This document shows, in pieces, positions 6,527-8,183 of a stretch of 8,183 nt of DNA (the first letter of the stretch is position 1; each line of letters begins with the position of its first letter). This stretch comes from an uncultured Flammeovirgaceae bacterium. Its GTDB lineage: Bacteria; Bacteroidota; Bacteroidia; Cytophagales; Cyclobacteriaceae. The notes under the pieces were generated by a model. That model searched no databases, was not told where the DNA came from, and saw only the letters and a program-made list of their open reading frames with translations. Both the position numbers and the translations under genes were made by a program. The stretch covers positions 1 through 8,183 of the forward strand of contig CAMLLI010000147.1 of assembly GCA_946480685.1 (NCBI GenBank), written 5' to 3'.

Positions 6527-7948
6527 TTATCGTCTGATCACAACATCAACAGGCTTCCCAGGTATACCATCATAGCGGGTGATCACGTTTCCGTTCTTAC
6601 CAGTGCTCACATCGAGGTAATACAAGTTGCCTTCTGTGCCGGTAACCAATGTGTCGCCAGAGGTGGTGAGTTTTACGAGCGAGACATCGCGGCCTTCAAA
6701 GTTGGCTTCGAGCGGCACCAGCTCTTCATTCACAGGGTTATAGCGGTATACTTTGTCTCCGGAGGAGAAATATATAACCTGCAGCAGTGAACCTGCCCAC
6801 TTGGTATTGGCCTTTACGAGGTCGCTTCCTTTAAATGCACGCCTGTAATTCGAGAAGAACGTATCGGGAGAGTTAAAGAAATTATACTCGTATATCTTCC
6901 CGGTATTGTCCTTCAGGTACGCCATGCTCGAAGCACTGTTCAGGTATAGCATGTGCACGAGGTCGAGGCCCACGTTGGTTGGGTCGAAACCTGTACCGAT
7001 GGGTATCACGGTATAGTCTGTTCCAAAGTAAACACCATCGTTGGTAAAGCGGACAAATCTCTTGTTGCTTGTATCATACCCGATATAGTATTGGAACTCC
7101 ACAAATATAAAGCTCGGTGAAAGCGTATAGTCGCCGGCCGATGCATTACCATATTTACCATACGCGCTTCCGGATGGGTCGCTGTTGGTAGAACCTCTGT
7201 AGAATTTACCATTGATCACACCTGACGTAACACCGGATATACCCGTACGAAGACTACCAATGGAAATCGATGCAGGCTTGTCATAAAAATTCTCACTGAT
7301 ATAGGATGACCGTATAAAGGTATTAACGTCCACAATGATACCGGGGTCTTCACCTTCACCAAACAACAACCAGAAATTTTTCAGGTTCGCGTTACCGGGT
7401 TGCCAGCCGCGGTTCACCGGTAGTATTTGCAGCGGTTTACCCGGAAGTTTGTCGCCATTTATAGTTTGATACAAGCCGGTTAACAAAGTGTTGTCAGGTT
7501 TGATGAATGAAATCTCTGAACCACTGGCATCTTCGGTAAGTATAACAGTGCCCTTGGTAAATTCCGTTTTACCTTCTACCTGGAACGGATAGTAATACTT
7601 CATTCCGTTGGTATTATCAGTAATGGTGAACAAACCGTTATATATACCGGGACTCAGGGTGAAGACTTCTTCCAGCACCGGACCATTGTATATAATTTCA
7701 AAGGGTGGGTACGGAAATGCAATCTTCCATTGATACGAAAGTTCATCCGTGCCAACCAGGCTGTGTTTTATACCGGGTTTGATTGAAAGTATATCTCCGA
7801 TAAAGGCCGTATAGATCGTATCTTCCAGCAAGGTAACAACCGGTTCTTCCGGTGGTGTATAATCATAGTTACCCAGATCTTTATAGCAGGCCGTTGCCAG
7901 CAGCAAAACGGCCAGCACACTGCACAGTATTGATATCTTTATTTTCAT
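6527..7948 (-). CDS. PKD-like family surface lipoprotein (Sus-locus associated)
   Basis: Predicted outer-membrane-anchored lipoprotein of the Bacteroidota PKD-like family (probably Pfam PF16407), usually encoded downstream of SusC/SusD pairs and thought to help bind or process the imported substrate; its biochemical role is not established. The 473-residue protein has a lipobox LLATAC with C21 as the lipidated residue, then the family hallmark YKDLGNYDYTPPE. Residues about 35-125 look like a PKD/Ig-type beta sandwich (LSIKPGIKHSL, LSYQWKI, GIYNGLFTITD). The remaining two thirds is beta-rich with recurring strand-turn units (GKIYEYNFF, SGDKVYRYNPV, EGNLYYLDVS), suggestive of a beta-propeller; that fold is inference. 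The only cysteine in the mature part is the lipidated one. The ATG at 7948 begins the signal peptide, 15 nt after the upstream stop, so it belongs to the same transcript as the gene entering from the right edge. A strong hairpin follows its stop. Confidence 0.85.
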   Translation of the reverse strand: MKIKISILCSVLAVLLLATACYKDLGNYDYTPPEEPVVTLLEDTIYTAFIGDILSIKPGIKHSLVGTDELSYQWKIAFPYPPFEIIYNGPVLEEVFTLSPGIYNGLFTITDNTNGMKYYYPFQVEGKTEFTKGTVILTEDASGSEISFIKPDNTLLTGLYQTINGDKLPGKPLQILPVNRGWQPGNANLKNFWLLFGEGEDPGIIVDVNTFIRSSYISENFYDKPASISIGSLRTGISGVTSGVINGKFYRGSTNSDPSGSAYGKYGNASAGDYTLSPSFIFVEFQYYIGYDTSNKRFVRFTNDGVYFGTDYTVIPIGTGFDPTNVGLDLVHMLYLNSASSMAYLKDNTGKIYEYNFFNSPDTFFSNYRRAFKGSDLVKANTKWAGSLLQVIYFSSGDKVYRYNPVNEELVPLEANFEGRDVSLVKLTTSGDTLVTGTEGNLYYLDVSTGKNGNVITRYDGIPGKPVDVVIRR

Positions 7949-7963
7949 AGCTTCCAGGAAAAG

Positions 7964-8183
7964 TTAGTTGATGATGACGCGCTCGTCATATTCATCGATG
8001 AAATAATATTTACCATCCGCAGCGAACTTCGACAGGGTATAGCGTATATCCGGCAAATCGGCCCGGTAGAAATCATATATACCTTCGCTTTTCTCTTCGA
8101 GCACGTAATCCGGATTTTGCTCTACCCATACAAATGGTTCACGCAGAAAACGCCTCAGCTTGTCTATGAGAAACAGGTTATAC
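7964..8183 (-). CDS. C-terminal 72 residues of an unrecognised protein upstream of the PKD-like lipoprotein (5' end outside window)
   Basis: An uninterrupted minus-strand frame enters from the right edge and ends at TAA 7966-7964, just 15 nt before the PKD-like ATG. The visible part begins YNLFLIDKLRR, continues FLREPFVWVEQNPDY and YDFYRADLPDIRY, and ends FIDEYDERVIIN. It is rich in aromatic and acidic residues, has no cysteine, and shows no motif I can assign. Codon use resembles the neighbours. In comparable Bacteroidota loci this slot is often held by a DUF4843 protein or another small Sus-accessory lipoprotein, but the C-terminus does not clearly match what I remember of DUF4843, so I leave it unassigned. 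Confidence 0.75.
   Translation of the reverse strand, partial: YNLFLIDKLRRFLREPFVWVEQNPDYVLEEKSEGIYDFYRADLPDIRYTLSKFAADGKYYFIDEYDERVIIN

Noticed and set aside
1..8183. Searched for tRNA/rRNA genes, CRISPR repeats, transposase genes and long terminal or direct repeats
   Set aside because: Nothing convincing found by eye; the gene-free stretches are all shorter than about 155 bases and hold only the hairpins and AT-rich leaders described.

Overview
The window looks like accessory DNA from a member of the Bacteroidota, probably a soil or aquatic Chitinophagaceae or Cytophagales relative. Evidence for this: a PKD-like Sus-associated lipoprotein (CYKDLGNYDY after the lipobox), a TlpA-type oxidoreductase with a DUF4369-like N-terminal domain, GH92 and GH29 exo-glycosidases, no Shine-Dalgarno sequences, and Gln at +1 of every predicted signal peptidase I site. 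GC is roughly in the upper 40s percent, judged by eye from a few lines. The species cannot be named from this sequence.

All seven genes lie on the minus strand, so transcription runs from the right end of the window to the left. In transcription order they are: (1) the last 72 residues of an unrecognised protein (7964-8183, cut by the window); (2) a PKD-like lipoprotein (6527-7948), starting 15 nt after it; (3) after a strong RNA hairpin (6476-6512), a trypsin-like serine protease with no ATG start (5508-6425 or 5508-6374); (4) 30 nt later, a DUF4369-TlpA thiol-disulfide oxidoreductase (4383-5477); (5) a GH29-type alpha-L-fucosidase with a C-terminal F5/8C domain (2878-4296); (6) after a second hairpin (2820-2845), a secreted zinc metallopeptidase of the basic secretory protein family (2098-2784); (7) 23 nt later, a GH92 alpha-mannosidase (2074 to beyond position 1). 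No intergenic stretch exceeds about 150 bases. There is no RNA gene, CRISPR array, insertion sequence or other mobile element that I can see.

Taken together, the genes look like the accessory end of a glycan- or glycoprotein-utilisation locus. A surface lipoprotein of the kind found beside SusC/SusD pairs is followed by two secreted proteases of different classes and two exo-glycosidases that remove fucose and alpha-1,2-mannose. Glycoprotein breakdown (peptide cleavage plus N-glycan trimming) is the simplest reading, but it is inference. The SusC/SusD pair expected upstream is not in the window.

Most notable for follow-up: the GH92 residues match the known alpha-1,2-specific catalytic set at constant spacing; the serine protease carries a CxxC pair next to a TlpA gene; one hairpin pairs better as minus-strand RNA; the protease lacks an ATG; and the word TATA is strongly over-represented throughout.
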